This document shows positions 17,802 through 26,448 of a DNA stretch of 64,000 bases, in pieces. Source of the DNA: Achromobacter sp. UMC71. Its GTDB lineage: Bacteria > Pseudomonadota > Gammaproteobacteria > Burkholderiales > Burkholderiaceae_B. The notes beneath the pieces are model-generated. The model was not told the DNA's origin. It saw only the letters and a list, made by a program, of their open reading frames with translations, and did not search any database. A program made the translations under genes and the position numbers. Location of the stretch: positions 124,001 through 188,000 of the forward strand of contig NZ_LZZT01000056.1 in the NCBI RefSeq assembly GCF_014170305.1. The letters run 5' to 3'. How positions within the stretch are numbered: the stretch's first letter is position 1; each line of letters starts with the position of its first letter.

Positions 17802-18656
17802 ATGCGCCTGGATGATTCCCGCGAAAGCGACAATGTGGAAGACCGCCGCGCCGGCGGCCCGCGTATCGGCGGACGTGGCACCATCGGTATCGGCACCATC
17901 GTGCTGGCCTTGGTGGCCATGTATTTTGGGGTGGACCCCAACGTGGTGCTGCAGATGGCCGAAGGCCCGCCCACACAGCAGCAACAGGCGCCCGCCGCCA
18001 AACCGCCCGCCAACGACCCGCAGGCCCGCTTCGTGTCGAAGGTGCTTGGCGAGACCGAAGACACCTGGAGCGCCATTTTCCAGAAGGACCTGAACCGCCA
18101 GTATGTGGCCCCCAAGCTGGTGCTGTTCCGCGGCGCCACGCCCACGGCCTGCGGCACGGGCCAAGCGGCGATGGGGCCGTTCTATTGCCCCGGCGACAGC
18201 AAGGTGTATATCGACCTGGCATTCTTTGACGAGCTGCAGAACAAGTTCAAGGCGCCCGGCGACTTCGCACAGGCCTATGTCATTGCGCACGAAGTCGGCC
18301 ATCACGTCCAGCATCTGCTGGGCATATCGGACCAAGTCGACAACCTGCGCCGCCGCAATCCGTCGCAGGCCAACGCCCTGTCGGTACGGCTTGAGCTGCA
18401 GGCCGATTGCTTCGCAGGGCTGTGGGCGCAGCGCGCCAACGCGGCGCGCAACATCCTGGAAAGCGGCGACGTCGAGGAAGCGCTGGCCGCCGCCACCGCC
18501 ATCGGCGACGACCGGCTGCAGAAGCAAAGCCAGGGCTATGTGGTGCCCGACGCCTTCACGCATGGCACGTCGGCGCAGCGGGTGCGCTGGTTCAAGCGCG
18601 GCCTGGAAAGCGGTAGCGTGAAGCAATGCGACACGTTCGCCGCCAGTTCGCTGTAG
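17802..18656 (+). CDS. Neutral zinc metallopeptidase, YpfJ family
   Basis: A 284-aa protein with a charged N-terminus, a single membrane-spanning segment near 28-45 (GTIGIGTIVLALVAMYFGV), a Pro/Gln-rich linker and a zinc-peptidase domain. The HExxH site is in YVIAHEVGHHVQHLLG (about 160-175), and the third ligand is in the ELQADCFAGLWA segment (about 200-211). The family (KPN_02809/YpfJ) is membrane-anchored with a periplasmic catalytic domain; its substrates are unknown. Divergent from the YciO operon across 88 bases. Confidence 0.92.
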   Translation: MRLDDSRESDNVEDRRAGGPRIGGRGTIGIGTIVLALVAMYFGVDPNVVLQMAEGPPTQQQQAPAAKPPANDPQARFVSKVLGETEDTWSAIFQKDLNRQYVAPKLVLFRGATPTACGTGQAAMGPFYCPGDSKVYIDLAFFDELQNKFKAPGDFAQAYVIAHEVGHHVQHLLGISDQVDNLRRRNPSQANALSVRLELQADCFAGLWAQRANAARNILESGDVEEALAAATAIGDDRLQKQSQGYVVPDAFTHGTSAQRVRWFKRGLESGSVKQCDTFAASSL

Positions 18657-18737
18657 CCGGGGCAGCCGGGGCGCGGTTTACGGCCTGCGGGCCGCGCCGC
18701 GCTGACGGGGGCCCGCCTTGGCCGCCCCGCCGCCTCT

Positions 18738-18757
18738 GACTGTATATCCATACAGAT
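18738..18757 (+). promoter_or_regulatory. Predicted LexA (SOS) box
   Basis: GACTGTATATCCATACAGAT contains CTGT-ATATCCAT-ACAG, differing from the ideal CTGTATATATATACAG core at only two spacer positions. It sits about 195 bases upstream of the start at 18953, with a TAAGAT -10-like hexamer at 18784-18789 between. No other rightward gene lies between, so it most likely controls the two-gene operon 18953-20249. Prediction from consensus only. Confidence 0.75.
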
Positions 18758-18796
18758 TCAGGACTGACCCCGTCTTCATCTTGTAAGATTACGGCC

Positions 18797-18879
18797 CCGC
18801 GCCCTGTGAATGGCGCGGACCAGCTCCCGCGAGGGGGCTTTTCCCATTGGGCGGCCCGATGGGAAAAGACCGCGCCCCC
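18797..18879 (+). other. Structured leader: two successive hairpins
   Basis: First hairpin: CCGCGCC (18797-18803) with GGCGCGG (18812-18818). Second: CTTTTCCCAT (18838-18847) with ATGGGAAAAG (18859-18868), extended inward by GGG/CCC (18849-18851 with 18855-18857) to a near-continuous 14-pair stem, and outward by a G5/C5 pair. It lies between the LexA box and the start codon at 18953, so it would form the 5' untranslated region of that mRNA. No known riboswitch class recognised. Confidence 0.55.
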
Positions 18880-18952
18880 GCAATGCCGCGCATGCACACG
18901 CGTTCGCCGCGGCAAGACGGGCGGCGCATTTCCAGACACTAGATCCGTTCCA

Positions 18953-19488
18953 TGGCCAACAAGTTCGAACCGTTAATCACCGTTGATGAGGTGCAAGAGA
19001 TCCTTGCCGAACCCAAGGAAACCATCAAGCAGATCACCTGGATCCCCAAGCCCGGCGGCCTCAGCATCCAGTGGATGGAATTTGCCAGCCCCTGCCGCAT
19101 CAAGGGTGAAGTGCGCGACGACGTGATTTTCCGCGCCACCTACCGCGGCGCCCGCACCGTGGTGCACGGCCAGGCCACCATTTTCCTGACCGAAGCGTTC
19201 TGCGCCAGCCTGTTCGTAGGCCCGCACCGCGTGTTCGGTGTGGACACAGACGATTCCTTCCATACCAGCCTGGTGGGCGAAGGCCGGCCGCAATACCGCA
19301 AGCCGCTGGCGGACCGCAGCCACGAACATATCTGGGTGGACGAAGGGGAAGGCTATGCCGAACCCATCGTGCCCGCCCTGCACACGATCGGCGAGCTGAT
19401 GCAGTATTTCCTGCCCAGGGCCAACCTGACCCTGACCGGTGGATTCGCGCATCCCCTCAAAGGCCGACAAATCGAATTGATCCTATGA
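18953..19488 (+). CDS. Hypothetical protein, first gene of predicted SOS operon
   Basis: A 178-aa soluble protein of no recognised function (MANKFEPLITVDEVQEILAE). It contains conserved-looking polar and aromatic segments such as WIPKPGGLSIQWMEFA and a C-terminal EL helix followed by FAHPLKGRQIELIL. Its last codons overlap the start of the next gene (ATGA at 19485-19488), so the two products are made together. Upstream is a LexA box and a structured leader. It could be one half of a toxin-antitoxin or phage-derived pair, but the sequence gives no direct evidence for that. Confidence 0.75.
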
Positions 19489-20249
19489 GCACTTTCCTGG
19501 AAGCCTCCGGCTGGACCGTCCTGCCGGCGGGCGAACACGCCATCCGCGCGATCTCGCCGATGACGCTGGGCCTGGACGGCCAGCACGCGGCGTTTTTCAT
19601 CGCGCATCCGGACGACGCCACGTTCTATCTCACCGATGCCTGTGAGACCGCGATGCACGCGTCCAGCTACGGCATCGACCTGGCGGCCAAGCGCATCGAC
19701 ATCCTGAACGAAACGCCGGGCGTCAGCCTGGCGCACTTCGACAAGTCGGGCGCCATTGTCGCCTCGGGCCCCAACGAGCAGTTGCAGGAAGCGCTGTGGG
19801 ACGCGGTCAAGCTGGCCATGGCCCTGTCGTTCCAATGCGCCAAGTGGATGCCCAAGTTCAGCCAGCTGCGTTTCCGTGCCCAGGTCGGCCGGGCACTGGC
19901 AGCTGGCGTGGGCGTGAACCGCATGGTCAAGGGCGCGCGCGCCAAGGGCAGCAGCGGCCACACCGCCGACTTCGCCTTTGCGGTGCGGGCAGCCGGCAGC
20001 ACCGCGCTGACCTATATCGAACCGATCGCGCTCAAGGCCGGCAAGAAGATGGACTGGACCCAGGTCTACCAGACCCACGGCAAGATGTCGGACGTGAAAA
20101 TGGCGGACGCGCGCAACTCGCGCATGGTCATTCTGGAAGACGGGGCGTCGGCCGAGGAATTCAAGAAGGCCGTGACCATCCTGGAGCAGTCGGCGAGCGT
20201 GCAGACGCTGGCCAAGGCTCGCGACTGGCAAGCCGTATTCGCCGACTAG
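19485..20249 (+). CDS. DUF1828/DUF1829-like protein
   Basis: A 254-aa protein. Residues about 38-115 (YLTDACETAMHASSYGIDLAA, later KRIDIL and SGAIVASGPN) follow the pattern of the DUF1828 domain. Residues about 145-250 (ADFAFAVRAAGSTALTYIEPI, then MADARNSRMVILEDGASAEEF) fit the DUF1829 domain that usually follows it. These domains are scattered on phages and genomic islands and have no assigned function. It overlaps the 18953 gene by four bases in a two-gene operon under a predicted LexA box. The family assignment is from memory and moderate. Confidence 0.72.
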   Translation: MSTFLEASGWTVLPAGEHAIRAISPMTLGLDGQHAAFFIAHPDDATFYLTDACETAMHASSYGIDLAAKRIDILNETPGVSLAHFDKSGAIVASGPNEQLQEALWDAVKLAMALSFQCAKWMPKFSQLRFRAQVGRALAAGVGVNRMVKGARAKGSSGHTADFAFAVRAAGSTALTYIEPIALKAGKKMDWTQVYQTHGKMSDVKMADARNSRMVILEDGASAEEFKKAVTILEQSASVQTLAKARDWQAVFAD

Positions 20250-20277
20250 GCCGGCAGCGAACGTCGATGGCGGCCCG

Positions 20278-20550
20278 TCAGGCGGCCATGTTGGTCAGGC
20301 CGTCGACGATTTCGCGGCCATGCAGAATGGCGGCATGCACCGCTTCGCGCGGACTGAAGACAAAGCCGCCTTCGGCGAAACGCGGTACCGGATATTCGTC
20401 GCCGCCTTCGCGCACGGCGCCAGCCTGGACCACCATGATCGATGCGACGAAGACAGGGCCGCTGGGCAACGCTTGAACCTCATCGCCTGCGCCCCGGGAC
20501 ACTTTGGCCGTCAGCCGGTATCCCTTGTAGATCAAGTTGTTCTGATGCAC
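20278..20550 (-). CDS. Hypothetical protein (DUF6566-like)
   Basis: Start chosen at a GTG (20550) preceded by AGAGGG at a suitable distance, giving a 90-aa protein MHQNNLIYKGYRLTAKVSRG. In-frame ATGs at 20580 or 20598 would add an Arg-rich extension and remain possible. The C-terminal part (EYPVPRFAEGG, then SPREAVHAAILHGREIVDGL) matches small betaproteobacterial proteins of unknown function, often annotated DUF6566. It ends 28 bases beyond the convergent DUF1828-like gene. Confidence 0.75.
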   Translation of the reverse strand: MHQNNLIYKGYRLTAKVSRGAGDEVQALPSGPVFVASIMVVQAGAVREGGDEYPVPRFAEGGFVFSPREAVHAAILHGREIVDGLTNMAA

Positions 20551-20786
20551 TTCGGATGCCCTCTTTCTGCGATTCAGCATACCCCGGCTGTTCATGACAG
20601 TTCGGATATGTTTTGTAACGCGGGCATCTACTAGAAACATTGTTGCGATCACAGAATTACGTCCCCGTTTTCTCGGACGGAATGGACGGTGCCCCCGGAT
20701 GCGTCGATCCGCAAGCGGGGCGCGGCTGACAGGCAGATGAAGCCGATTGGCCCCGCCCGCCTGTCCGCCCCATCCCGGGGATTTCC

Positions 20787-21443
20787 CTAAAGCTGTTGCG
20801 AAAGCGCACCATCGGACGGACTCATACCCGTCGCGCGCAGGTAATCGGGCAACGTCCAGCCTCGCCCCAGCAGGAACATGCGGGTGTGCAGATCCTGCAG
20901 CACCGGCGGCGTCACCGTGCGGCCCAGATAGGTCAGGTGCTTGCGCCGCAAGTCGGCATAGCCCAGCTCATAATGGCGCGCCAACCGCTGCCACAAGCGG
21001 CAGGCGCCGACCGATTGGCGCGCCCCGCTCATGATGCACAGGCCCGCGTCCAGCCCCCAGCGGTAGACCGAGGTCGCCAGTCCCATGCCCTGGTAGGGCG
21101 CGGCGTACTTGGAATGCGGCGCGCGCACGTAGGGATCGGCCCGCCGCGCCACCTCGATCAGGCGGTTGAACACGGTGTATCCCGCCAGCCTGCCCCGCCG
21201 CACGTCCACCACATACACGTAATACTCGCCGTCGGCTTCGCGGTAGCGAAGCACCATGCCAGGGATGTCGGTTTGAACCTCCGGCAAAGCGTGCAGACGG
21301 TCCGAAGGACGGTTCATGCGGTGGTAGATGGCATCGAGTTCGTTGTCCACTTCGCGCGGACCATGGTTGACGTCGATGCGCAGTTCCGTCGCGATAGGCA
21401 AGATCCGACGAAAAGCGTGCAGGGCCAGCGTAGGCAAGGCCAC
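20787..21443 (-). CDS. Putative GNAT-like N-acetyltransferase
   Basis: A 218-aa protein with a segment that resembles the acetyl-CoA site of GNAT enzymes (KYAAPYQGMGLATSVYRWGLDAG, about 113-135). Preceding strands (YYVYVVDVRRGRLAGYTVFN) resemble the GNAT beta-bulge region. The C-terminal third is helical and unassigned. It stands alone. Acetyltransferase activity is plausible rather than shown. Confidence 0.6.
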   Translation of the reverse strand: MALPTLALHAFRRILPIATELRIDVNHGPREVDNELDAIYHRMNRPSDRLHALPEVQTDIPGMVLRYREADGEYYVYVVDVRRGRLAGYTVFNRLIEVARRADPYVRAPHSKYAAPYQGMGLATSVYRWGLDAGLCIMSGARQSVGACRLWQRLARHYELGYADLRRKHLTYLGRTVTPPVLQDLHTRMFLLGRGWTLPDYLRATGMSPSDGALSQQL

Positions 21444-21585
21444 CTCCTGTATAGGGCGAATGCCCGTTGAAAAAAGCCGTGGTTAGCGCGCCCGCAAGGC
21501 GGGCGCCGGTCGTGCAATGGGAAAAGGGCCGCGCGGCGGCCTGGGCCGGGCGGCGTTCAACGGCGGAGCCGCCGCGAGAGAGGCG

Positions 21586-22329
21586 CTAGGCCGCCACGTG
21601 ACCGCCCGAACGGGTCCAGTCCGCCGTATCTCCCGGCGCCTGCCCAGGCATGCCGAAAAACGCCGGGAACTGCCGCGCGCCTTTGCGCGTGACGGAGAGG
21701 GCGCGCGAATCCAGGTCCTTGTCGACCCAGCCGCGCCGCAGCAAGGCGTCCAGCAACGCGGCACCGAGCGCGCCGCCCAGGTGCGAGCGGCGCTCGCTCC
21801 AGTCCAGGCAAGGACAGGCGAAGCGGCGGCGCCGCTGACGCGCCTGCGCCACGTCCACGCCCACCTGCGCCAGCGAGGCTTCGCCCAGCGGCGTCAGCAC
21901 GTAATCACGGCCGTCGGCAGCCAGCCATTGGCGGGCCAGCATCGCGTCGTGGATGCGCACGGCCAGCGTGCCGGCCATATGGTCGTAGCAGGTGCGCGCC
22001 TCGCGCAGCGCCGACGGCGTGTTGGGCTTGAACGGCGTGCGTTCGGCGCCTGCCACCACCAGCAATGCCTCCAGCGCCTGCGCCACCTCGCCGTTGGCCA
22101 GCCGGAAATAGCGGTGCTTGCCCTGCACCGCCATGTCCACCAGGCCTTGCTCGCGCAGCCGCTGGAAATGGCTGCTGGCCGTGGACGCGCCGATATCCGC
22201 TGCCGCGGCCAATTCCGTGGCGGTGCGCGCGCGGCCATCGAGCAGCACGCATAGCATGCGGGCCCGCGCCGGGTCGGCGATGGCCCCGGCCACGGCCGAG
22301 AGATTGATGTCGGCGAACTTGGATTCCAT
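21586..22329 (-). CDS. ArsR family winged-helix transcriptional regulator
   Basis: A 247-aa protein, longer than a typical ArsR (about 100 aa). An ArsR-type winged helix occupies the first 95 residues (IADPARARMLCVLLDGRARTATELA, then SHFQRLREQGLVDM). A C-terminal part with TPLGEASLAQVGVD and CPCLDWSERRSHLGGALGAA is seen in the larger ArsR-like regulators that adjoin MFS genes. The Cys-Pro-Cys (about 173-175) could be a metal or redox site (inference). It is divergent from the MFS gene at 22420 with a 90-base gap, so that transporter is the likely target. Confidence 0.88.
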   Translation of the reverse strand: MESKFADINLSAVAGAIADPARARMLCVLLDGRARTATELAAAADIGASTASSHFQRLREQGLVDMAVQGKHRYFRLANGEVAQALEALLVVAGAERTPFKPNTPSALREARTCYDHMAGTLAVRIHDAMLARQWLAADGRDYVLTPLGEASLAQVGVDVAQARQRRRRFACPCLDWSERRSHLGGALGAALLDALLRRGWVDKDLDSRALSVTRKGARQFPAFFGMPGQAPGDTADWTRSGGHVAA

Positions 22330-22419
22330 AATTCGGCGCAGACCAAAGTGTTGTGTACAGGCCCAAGCATACTTCGAGTCATCTCAACAAGACAGCCGGC
22401 CCCCTCGTCGGCTCCCATC

Positions 22420-23673
22420 ATGCGTAACGCACCGCGCTTTTTCGGTTGGAACGTCCTGTATGCCACCTTCGCCCTGGCCATCTTCGGCTGGGGCGTGGGC
22501 TTCTACGGCCCGCCTGTTTTCCTGCATGCGGTGGTGCAACGCACGGGCTGGAGCGTGGCGCTGGTATCGGCCGCGGTCACGCTGCACTTCCTGTGCGGCG
22601 CAGTGGTGGTGGCCAACCTGCCGCGGCTGTACCGGCGCTGGGGCGTGCCGGCATCGACATTCATGGGTGCGGTGCTGCTGGCGCTGGGCGTTTCGGGCTG
22701 GGCGCGGGCAGACGCGCCGTGGCAGTTGTATGTAGCGGCACTGTTTTCCGGCATGGGCTGGGTGACCTTGGGTCCAGCCGCGGTCAACGCCCTGATTGCG
22801 CCCTGGTTCGTGCGGCGCCGGCCCGCGGTGCTGGGCATGGCGTACAACGGCGCCAGCCTGGGCGGCGTCATCTTTTCGCCGTTGTGGGTGTTCCTGATCG
22901 CCAGCTACGGGTTCCCGCAAGCCGCGCTGTGGGTGGGCGCGGCGATGGTCCTCCTGATCGCGGTACTGTCACGCAAGGTGTTCGCCGTCACGCCGCAACA
23001 ACTGGGTCAATGGCCCGATGGCGCCACGCCGGATGCGGCGACGCAAGCGGCGGCCGCGGCGCAGCCCCTCGTGCCGCGGCTGTGGCGCGACCGCGCGTTC
23101 CTGTCGCTGGGCGCGGGCATGACGCTCGGTTTGTTCGCGCAGATCGGCCTGATCGCGCATCTGCTTTCGCTGCTGGCGCCGCTGCTGGGCGCGCAGACCG
23201 CGGGCATCGCGATGGGGCTGGCCACGGCCAGCGCGATTGCCGGGCGCACGCTGGTGGGCTGGCTGATGCCGCCCTCCGCCGACCGGCGCAAAGTCGCCTG
23301 CGTGGCCTATGGAGTGCAAATCGCGGGCTCGCTGGTGCTGATGCTGGCCGCGGATCACACGTGGGCCGTTTGGGCGGGTGTATTGTTGTTCGGATCGGGC
23401 ATCGGCAACGCCACCTCGCTGCCTCCGCTGATCGTGCAGACGGAGTTCGCGCGCGAAGACACATTGCGGGTGGTGCCGTTGATCACGGCGGTGTCACAGG
23501 GCGCCTATGCCTTCGCGCCGGCCGTGTTCGGCGTGCTGCGGTCCGTGTCGGGCGAAACGAGCCGCTCGATGTTCTGGTTCCTGGCCTTGGCGGCCTGCCT
23601 GCAAGCGGCGGCAATCGCCTGCCTGGCGTGGGGACGCGGCGCCTCGGCGCGCCGGCAAGCAGTCACGGCCTGA
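22420..23673 (+). CDS. MFS transporter
   Basis: A 417-aa major facilitator with about 12 hydrophobic helices; the start at 22420 (MRNAPRFFGWNVLYATFALAI) begins a normal first helix. The loop 2-3 region and central cytoplasmic loop (VTPQQLGQWPDGATPDA) fit the family. It is divergent from an ArsR-type regulator, suggesting inducible export or uptake. The substrate cannot be told from sequence. Confidence 0.92.
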   Translation: MRNAPRFFGWNVLYATFALAIFGWGVGFYGPPVFLHAVVQRTGWSVALVSAAVTLHFLCGAVVVANLPRLYRRWGVPASTFMGAVLLALGVSGWARADAPWQLYVAALFSGMGWVTLGPAAVNALIAPWFVRRRPAVLGMAYNGASLGGVIFSPLWVFLIASYGFPQAALWVGAAMVLLIAVLSRKVFAVTPQQLGQWPDGATPDAATQAAAAAQPLVPRLWRDRAFLSLGAGMTLGLFAQIGLIAHLLSLLAPLLGAQTAGIAMGLATASAIAGRTLVGWLMPPSADRRKVACVAYGVQIAGSLVLMLAADHTWAVWAGVLLFGSGIGNATSLPPLIVQTEFAREDTLRVVPLITAVSQGAYAFAPAVFGVLRSVSGETSRSMFWFLALAACLQAAAIACLAWGRGASARRQAVTA

Positions 23674-23709
23674 GCGCGATGCGCCAGCACACACCCGGAT
23701 CCCATGCAC

Positions 23710-23733
23710 TGGGCCGGCGCGTTGCGCGGCCCA
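23710..23733. terminator. GC-rich hairpin between convergent genes
   Basis: TGGGCCGGCGC-gtt-GCGCGGCCCA with a one-base bulge, between the MFS stop at 23673 and the PaiB-like stop at 23741. A likely shared terminator, though no clear T-run is seen. Confidence 0.5.
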
Positions 23734-23740
23734 GGCAGGA

Positions 23741-24373
23741 TCAGTCCAGCCCGCCGCGGCGCGCGACCAGGCCGGCCATGACGGCGTCGCCCTGCTCGTT
23801 GGCCAGGCCCGCCGCCACGCCCTGGCGGTCCGCCGGCGTGCGGTTCTGGCTGACTTTCCATTTGCCTTCGATGCGCGAGATGGCGATTTCCACGCCGACG
23901 ATGGCGCGCATCTGCGCGGCGATGAAGTCTTCGGGTGCATCTTCGACCCGCCAGGGGTGGGCCCGCGCCTTTTCCTGCGCGTCGGTCAGCGCGCCGATCT
24001 GTGCACGCACCCATGACGGATCATCGTGAACCTGGGGCGTGCCCCAGACGTGCACGGCAACGAAGTTCCAGGTGGGCACGACCTTGTGGGTCTCGGCCTT
24101 GGTCGCGTACCAGGACGGCGTGATGTAGGCCTGCGCGCCATGGAACACCACCAGGCACTCTGCGCCCGCGGCCAGTTCCTTCCATTGCGGATTGGCGCGG
24201 GCCATGTGCAGGCGCAGCACCCCTTGCGGGCCTTCCGGATAGAGCAGACAGGGAATGTGGTTGGCCATCAGCCCGCCCTCCCCGCTGGTCATGAGCACCC
24301 CCAGGGGATGCGCGCGGATGAAATCGTGCTGGACCTCGGGCGATTCTTCGCGAAAAGCGGACGGCAGGTACAT
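23741..24373 (-). CDS. FMN-binding negative transcriptional regulator (PaiB-like)
   Basis: A 210-aa member of the PaiB/FMN-binding split-barrel family, starting MYLPSAFREESPEVQHDFIR. Internal marks include LMTSGEGGLMANHIPCLLYPEG, SWYATKAETHKVVPTWNFVAVHVWG and a C-terminal KVSQNRTPADRQGVAAGL, all typical of the family and fitting an FMN-binding split barrel. In Bacillus PaiB affects sporulation genes; in Proteobacteria the role is unclear and an enzymatic flavin role is as likely as DNA binding. Start at 24373 chosen because upstream codons read as junk. Confidence 0.92.
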   Translation of the reverse strand: MYLPSAFREESPEVQHDFIRAHPLGVLMTSGEGGLMANHIPCLLYPEGPQGVLRLHMARANPQWKELAAGAECLVVFHGAQAYITPSWYATKAETHKVVPTWNFVAVHVWGTPQVHDDPSWVRAQIGALTDAQEKARAHPWRVEDAPEDFIAAQMRAIVGVEIAISRIEGKWKVSQNRTPADRQGVAAGLANEQGDAVMAGLVARRGGLD

Positions 24374-24468
24374 GGCGGGAATGGGCGTCTTGGGGAGAAA
24401 GACACACGATAGCGCCGGCCTGGCCCCATAGCCAGAGCCATATACCCTGCATTTCATGGAGCCAGAAT

Positions 24469-24499
24469 GCCTTCCGGGCGAGGATACCGGCCGGAAGGC
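24469..24499. terminator. Hairpin between GNAT and PaiB-like genes
   Basis: GCCTTCCGG (24469-24477) with CCGGAAGGC (24491-24499) around a 13-base loop, between two leftward genes. It follows the stop of the GNAT gene at 24511 in the direction of transcription, so it is a probable terminator for it. Confidence 0.55.
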
Positions 24500-24510
24500 G
24501 GCGGAGCGGT

Positions 24511-24999
24511 TCAGCTCGCCAGGGATTTCACCAGCAGCACCGTGGTAAAGCCGCTGTCCCACTCTTCGTCGGGATAGGTGTCGACCTCGGCGTAGCCATG
24601 CTTGCCGTAGAACGCCCGGCTCTGGGTATTGAAGGTATCGGTTTCCAGCCGGGCGTCTGCGTAGCCCGCCGCCCGCATGCCGGATTCGGCCAGCGCCAGC
24701 AACGCCGCCCCCACGCCGCGCCGTTGCTGGTCCGGATGCACGTGCAGCGCCCAGATGAAGTTCTTTTCCCAGTCCACCATGCCCGCCACGCGGCCGTCGA
24801 CCTCGCAAACGTGAAACAGCGCACCGCGCTCGGCCACGTATCGCGGGATCTTGCCGCTGTCCAGAAAATGCCGGTATTTTTCCGGCGTCATCTGCGGCTG
24901 CCAGGTGCCTTCGTAGGTACGCGTCAGCACATCCTCGAGCGCAGCCGCGTCTTCGGCGCGCGCCGGCCGGATCGTCAGGGGGGAACGTATTTGCGTCAT
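24511..24999 (-). CDS. GNAT family N-acetyltransferase
   Basis: A 162-aa GNAT protein. Motif A with the acetyl-CoA pyrophosphate loop is seen as VHPDQQRRGVGAALLALAE (about 93-111). The beta strands before it (RVAGMVDWEKNFIWALHVHP) and the C-terminal Tyr region (SRAFYGKHGYAEVDTYP) are normal. It acetylates an unknown small amine, peptide or protein in the cytoplasm. The length is typical for the family. Confidence 0.93.
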   Translation of the reverse strand: MTQIRSPLTIRPARAEDAAALEDVLTRTYEGTWQPQMTPEKYRHFLDSGKIPRYVAERGALFHVCEVDGRVAGMVDWEKNFIWALHVHPDQQRRGVGAALLALAESGMRAAGYADARLETDTFNTQSRAFYGKHGYAEVDTYPDEEWDSGFTTVLLVKSLAS

Positions 25000-25029
25000 G
25001 TACGGCAGTTTACAACCGCCGCGCGCAGG

Positions 25030-25224
25030 TCATTTTCGGACGCGCTCGTAAGCTTCGTTCATGCGCTCGCGCGCGCTGGTCTCGTGTGCATAAGCGCGGT
25101 CATAGGTCTCCAGGCACCCTTGTGTGGGATTGGGCCATTTGATCGCGGCGACCGCGGCGGTGAGCTCGTCCCGCGCGCGCTGCCATTCCTTGACGGCGGC
25201 ATACCATTCCTTGGTCGTGTCCAT
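25030..25224 (-). CDS. Small hypothetical protein
   Basis: A 64-aa helical protein. The start at 25224 (MDTTKEWYAAVKEWQRARDE) is set by a strong GGGAGG site; the in-frame upstream extension lacks one. It is composed of charged amphipathic helices with KWPNPTQGCLETYDRAYAHE in the middle. No family recognised. Genes like it are found as isolated small ORFs in Achromobacter-type genomes. Confidence 0.6.
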   Translation of the reverse strand: MDTTKEWYAAVKEWQRARDELTAAVAAIKWPNPTQGCLETYDRAYAHETSARERMNEAYERVRK

Positions 25225-25632
25225 AGTTTCCTCCCTATGTGCACGCCCCCATGGTATTCCTGCCCGGTCCCGCATGATTGATGCCTGCGGCGACGCAGAA
25301 GGATGAGTTGCGTCCATTACAGGGTGGCTGCTTTCGGATGAGATACGCCCGCCCGCGCCGCCAAGGTAGAATTGCGCGCCGCGACCTCGCGGCCCGCGGC
25401 AGCGTGCTGAAAAAAGCGCCCCTGCTGCTGCCGAGTGAACCCGACGCCGCCGCCGCTGTCCATAAGCTGGCCGGCCTTGCCGCCAAGCTTGCTGCCGCCT
25501 TTCAAGACCGCCCGCGCGCGCCGCCGCGATTCCCCCCGTTCATATCACGATGTGATGAATATTGACGTCAACCCTCACTTACCCACGGCCACAGCTAATG
25601 CTACTGTTCCGCCTGTGCAAGGAGTACTAGCA
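25225..25632. other. Intergenic region, 408 bases
   Basis: No convincing gene. A GC-biased open frame at 25278-25565 has no ribosome site and reads as low-complexity. A 5-3-5 palindrome ATCAC-gat-GTGAT at 25544-25556, within an AT-rich stretch (CATATCACGATGTGATGAAT), could be an operator or promoter element for the gene at 25633. Confidence 0.4.
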
Positions 25633-25800
25633 ATGGATCAGAAAACGAAGCCCTGGGCCTTTCCCAAACCCCATCCGGAAAACACCCCGCGGGGCGAACG
25701 GAACAAACAGGAATTCGACGCGCCCGTCGCTTCGAAACCGGCCGCCACCAAACCGCGCGCCAAGAAAATCGCCGCCGCGGCCGCCGCCGCCAAATCATGA
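25633..25800 (+). CDS. Small basic disordered protein
   Basis: A 55-aa ORF with an AAGGAG site nine bases ahead of its ATG. The product is MDQKTKPWAFPKPHPENTPR followed by a Lys/Pro/Ala tail ending in an Ala run. It is basic and probably disordered. It precedes the YiiX-like gene by 33 bases and may share its transcript. No family recognised. Confidence 0.55.
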   Translation: MDQKTKPWAFPKPHPENTPRGERNKQEFDAPVASKPAATKPRAKKIAAAAAAAKS

Positions 25801-25833
25801 AGCGCTGCTGACAGCGCCTACCCCCACGCCCCC

Positions 25834-26448
25834 ATGCGTTTGTCCGCCTTTACCCTGATCCGCCGCACCGCCACCGGCGCGCTCTGCGCCCTGTCGCTGG
25901 CTGCCACAGCGGCGCCCGGCATGCAGACGGGCGACCTGGTGTTCCAGCAATCGCGATCCGCGCAAAGCCTGGCCGTGCAGCAGGCCACGCATTCGCCCTA
26001 CAGCCACATGGGCATGATCGTGCTGCGGCAAGGCCGCCCCTATGTGCTGGAAGCCGCGGCCACGGTGCGCTATACGCCGCTGGCCGCGTGGGCCGCGCAA
26101 GGCGAGCGCGGCGCCTATGTCGTCAAGCGCCTGCGCGATGCGTCGCAGCTCACATCGCAGGCCCGTGACCGCCTGGCGGCCATCGGTGCCACCTACGCAG
26201 GCAAGCCATACGACGCCGCGTTCGGCTGGTCCGACGACAAGATCTATTGCTCTGAATTGGTCTGGAAAATCTACCAGCGCGCGCTTGGCATCGAGATCGG
26301 CGCGCTGCAGCCCTTGAAGCAATTCGACCTGAGCGCCCCGGCCGTGCGCGCCAAGATGCAAGAACGCTACGGCGAGGCCATCCCTTGGGAAGAACCTATC
26401 ATCTCGCCCGCCGCGATGTTCGATTCGCCCTTGCTGCGCACGCCATGA
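25834..26448 (+). CDS. YiiX/YebB-like permuted NlpC/P60-type hydrolase
   Basis: A 204-aa secreted protein. A basic signal peptide (about 1-27, RTATGALCALSLAATAAPG) is followed by the permuted papain-like fold of the YiiX family: GDLVFQQS (about 33), the His-containing SPYSHMGMIVL (about 53-64), and the nucleophile Cys in KIYCSELVWKIYQ (about 135-148). Members resemble NlpC/P60 peptidases but the substrate (peptide, amide or lipid) is unsettled. Its stop overlaps the start of the beta-propeller gene at 26445, indicating coupling. Confidence 0.87.
   Translation: MRLSAFTLIRRTATGALCALSLAATAAPGMQTGDLVFQQSRSAQSLAVQQATHSPYSHMGMIVLRQGRPYVLEAAATVRYTPLAAWAAQGERGAYVVKRLRDASQLTSQARDRLAAIGATYAGKPYDAAFGWSDDKIYCSELVWKIYQRALGIEIGALQPLKQFDLSAPAVRAKMQERYGEAIPWEEPIISPAAMFDSPLLRTP

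Noticed and set aside
18592-18939. Minus-strand ORF in the leader of the SOS operon
   Set aside because: Pro/Arg-rich shadow without ribosome site, crossing both the LexA box and the hairpins.
25278-25565. 95-codon plus-strand ORF
   Set aside because: No ribosome site, biased composition, and no recognisable domain.
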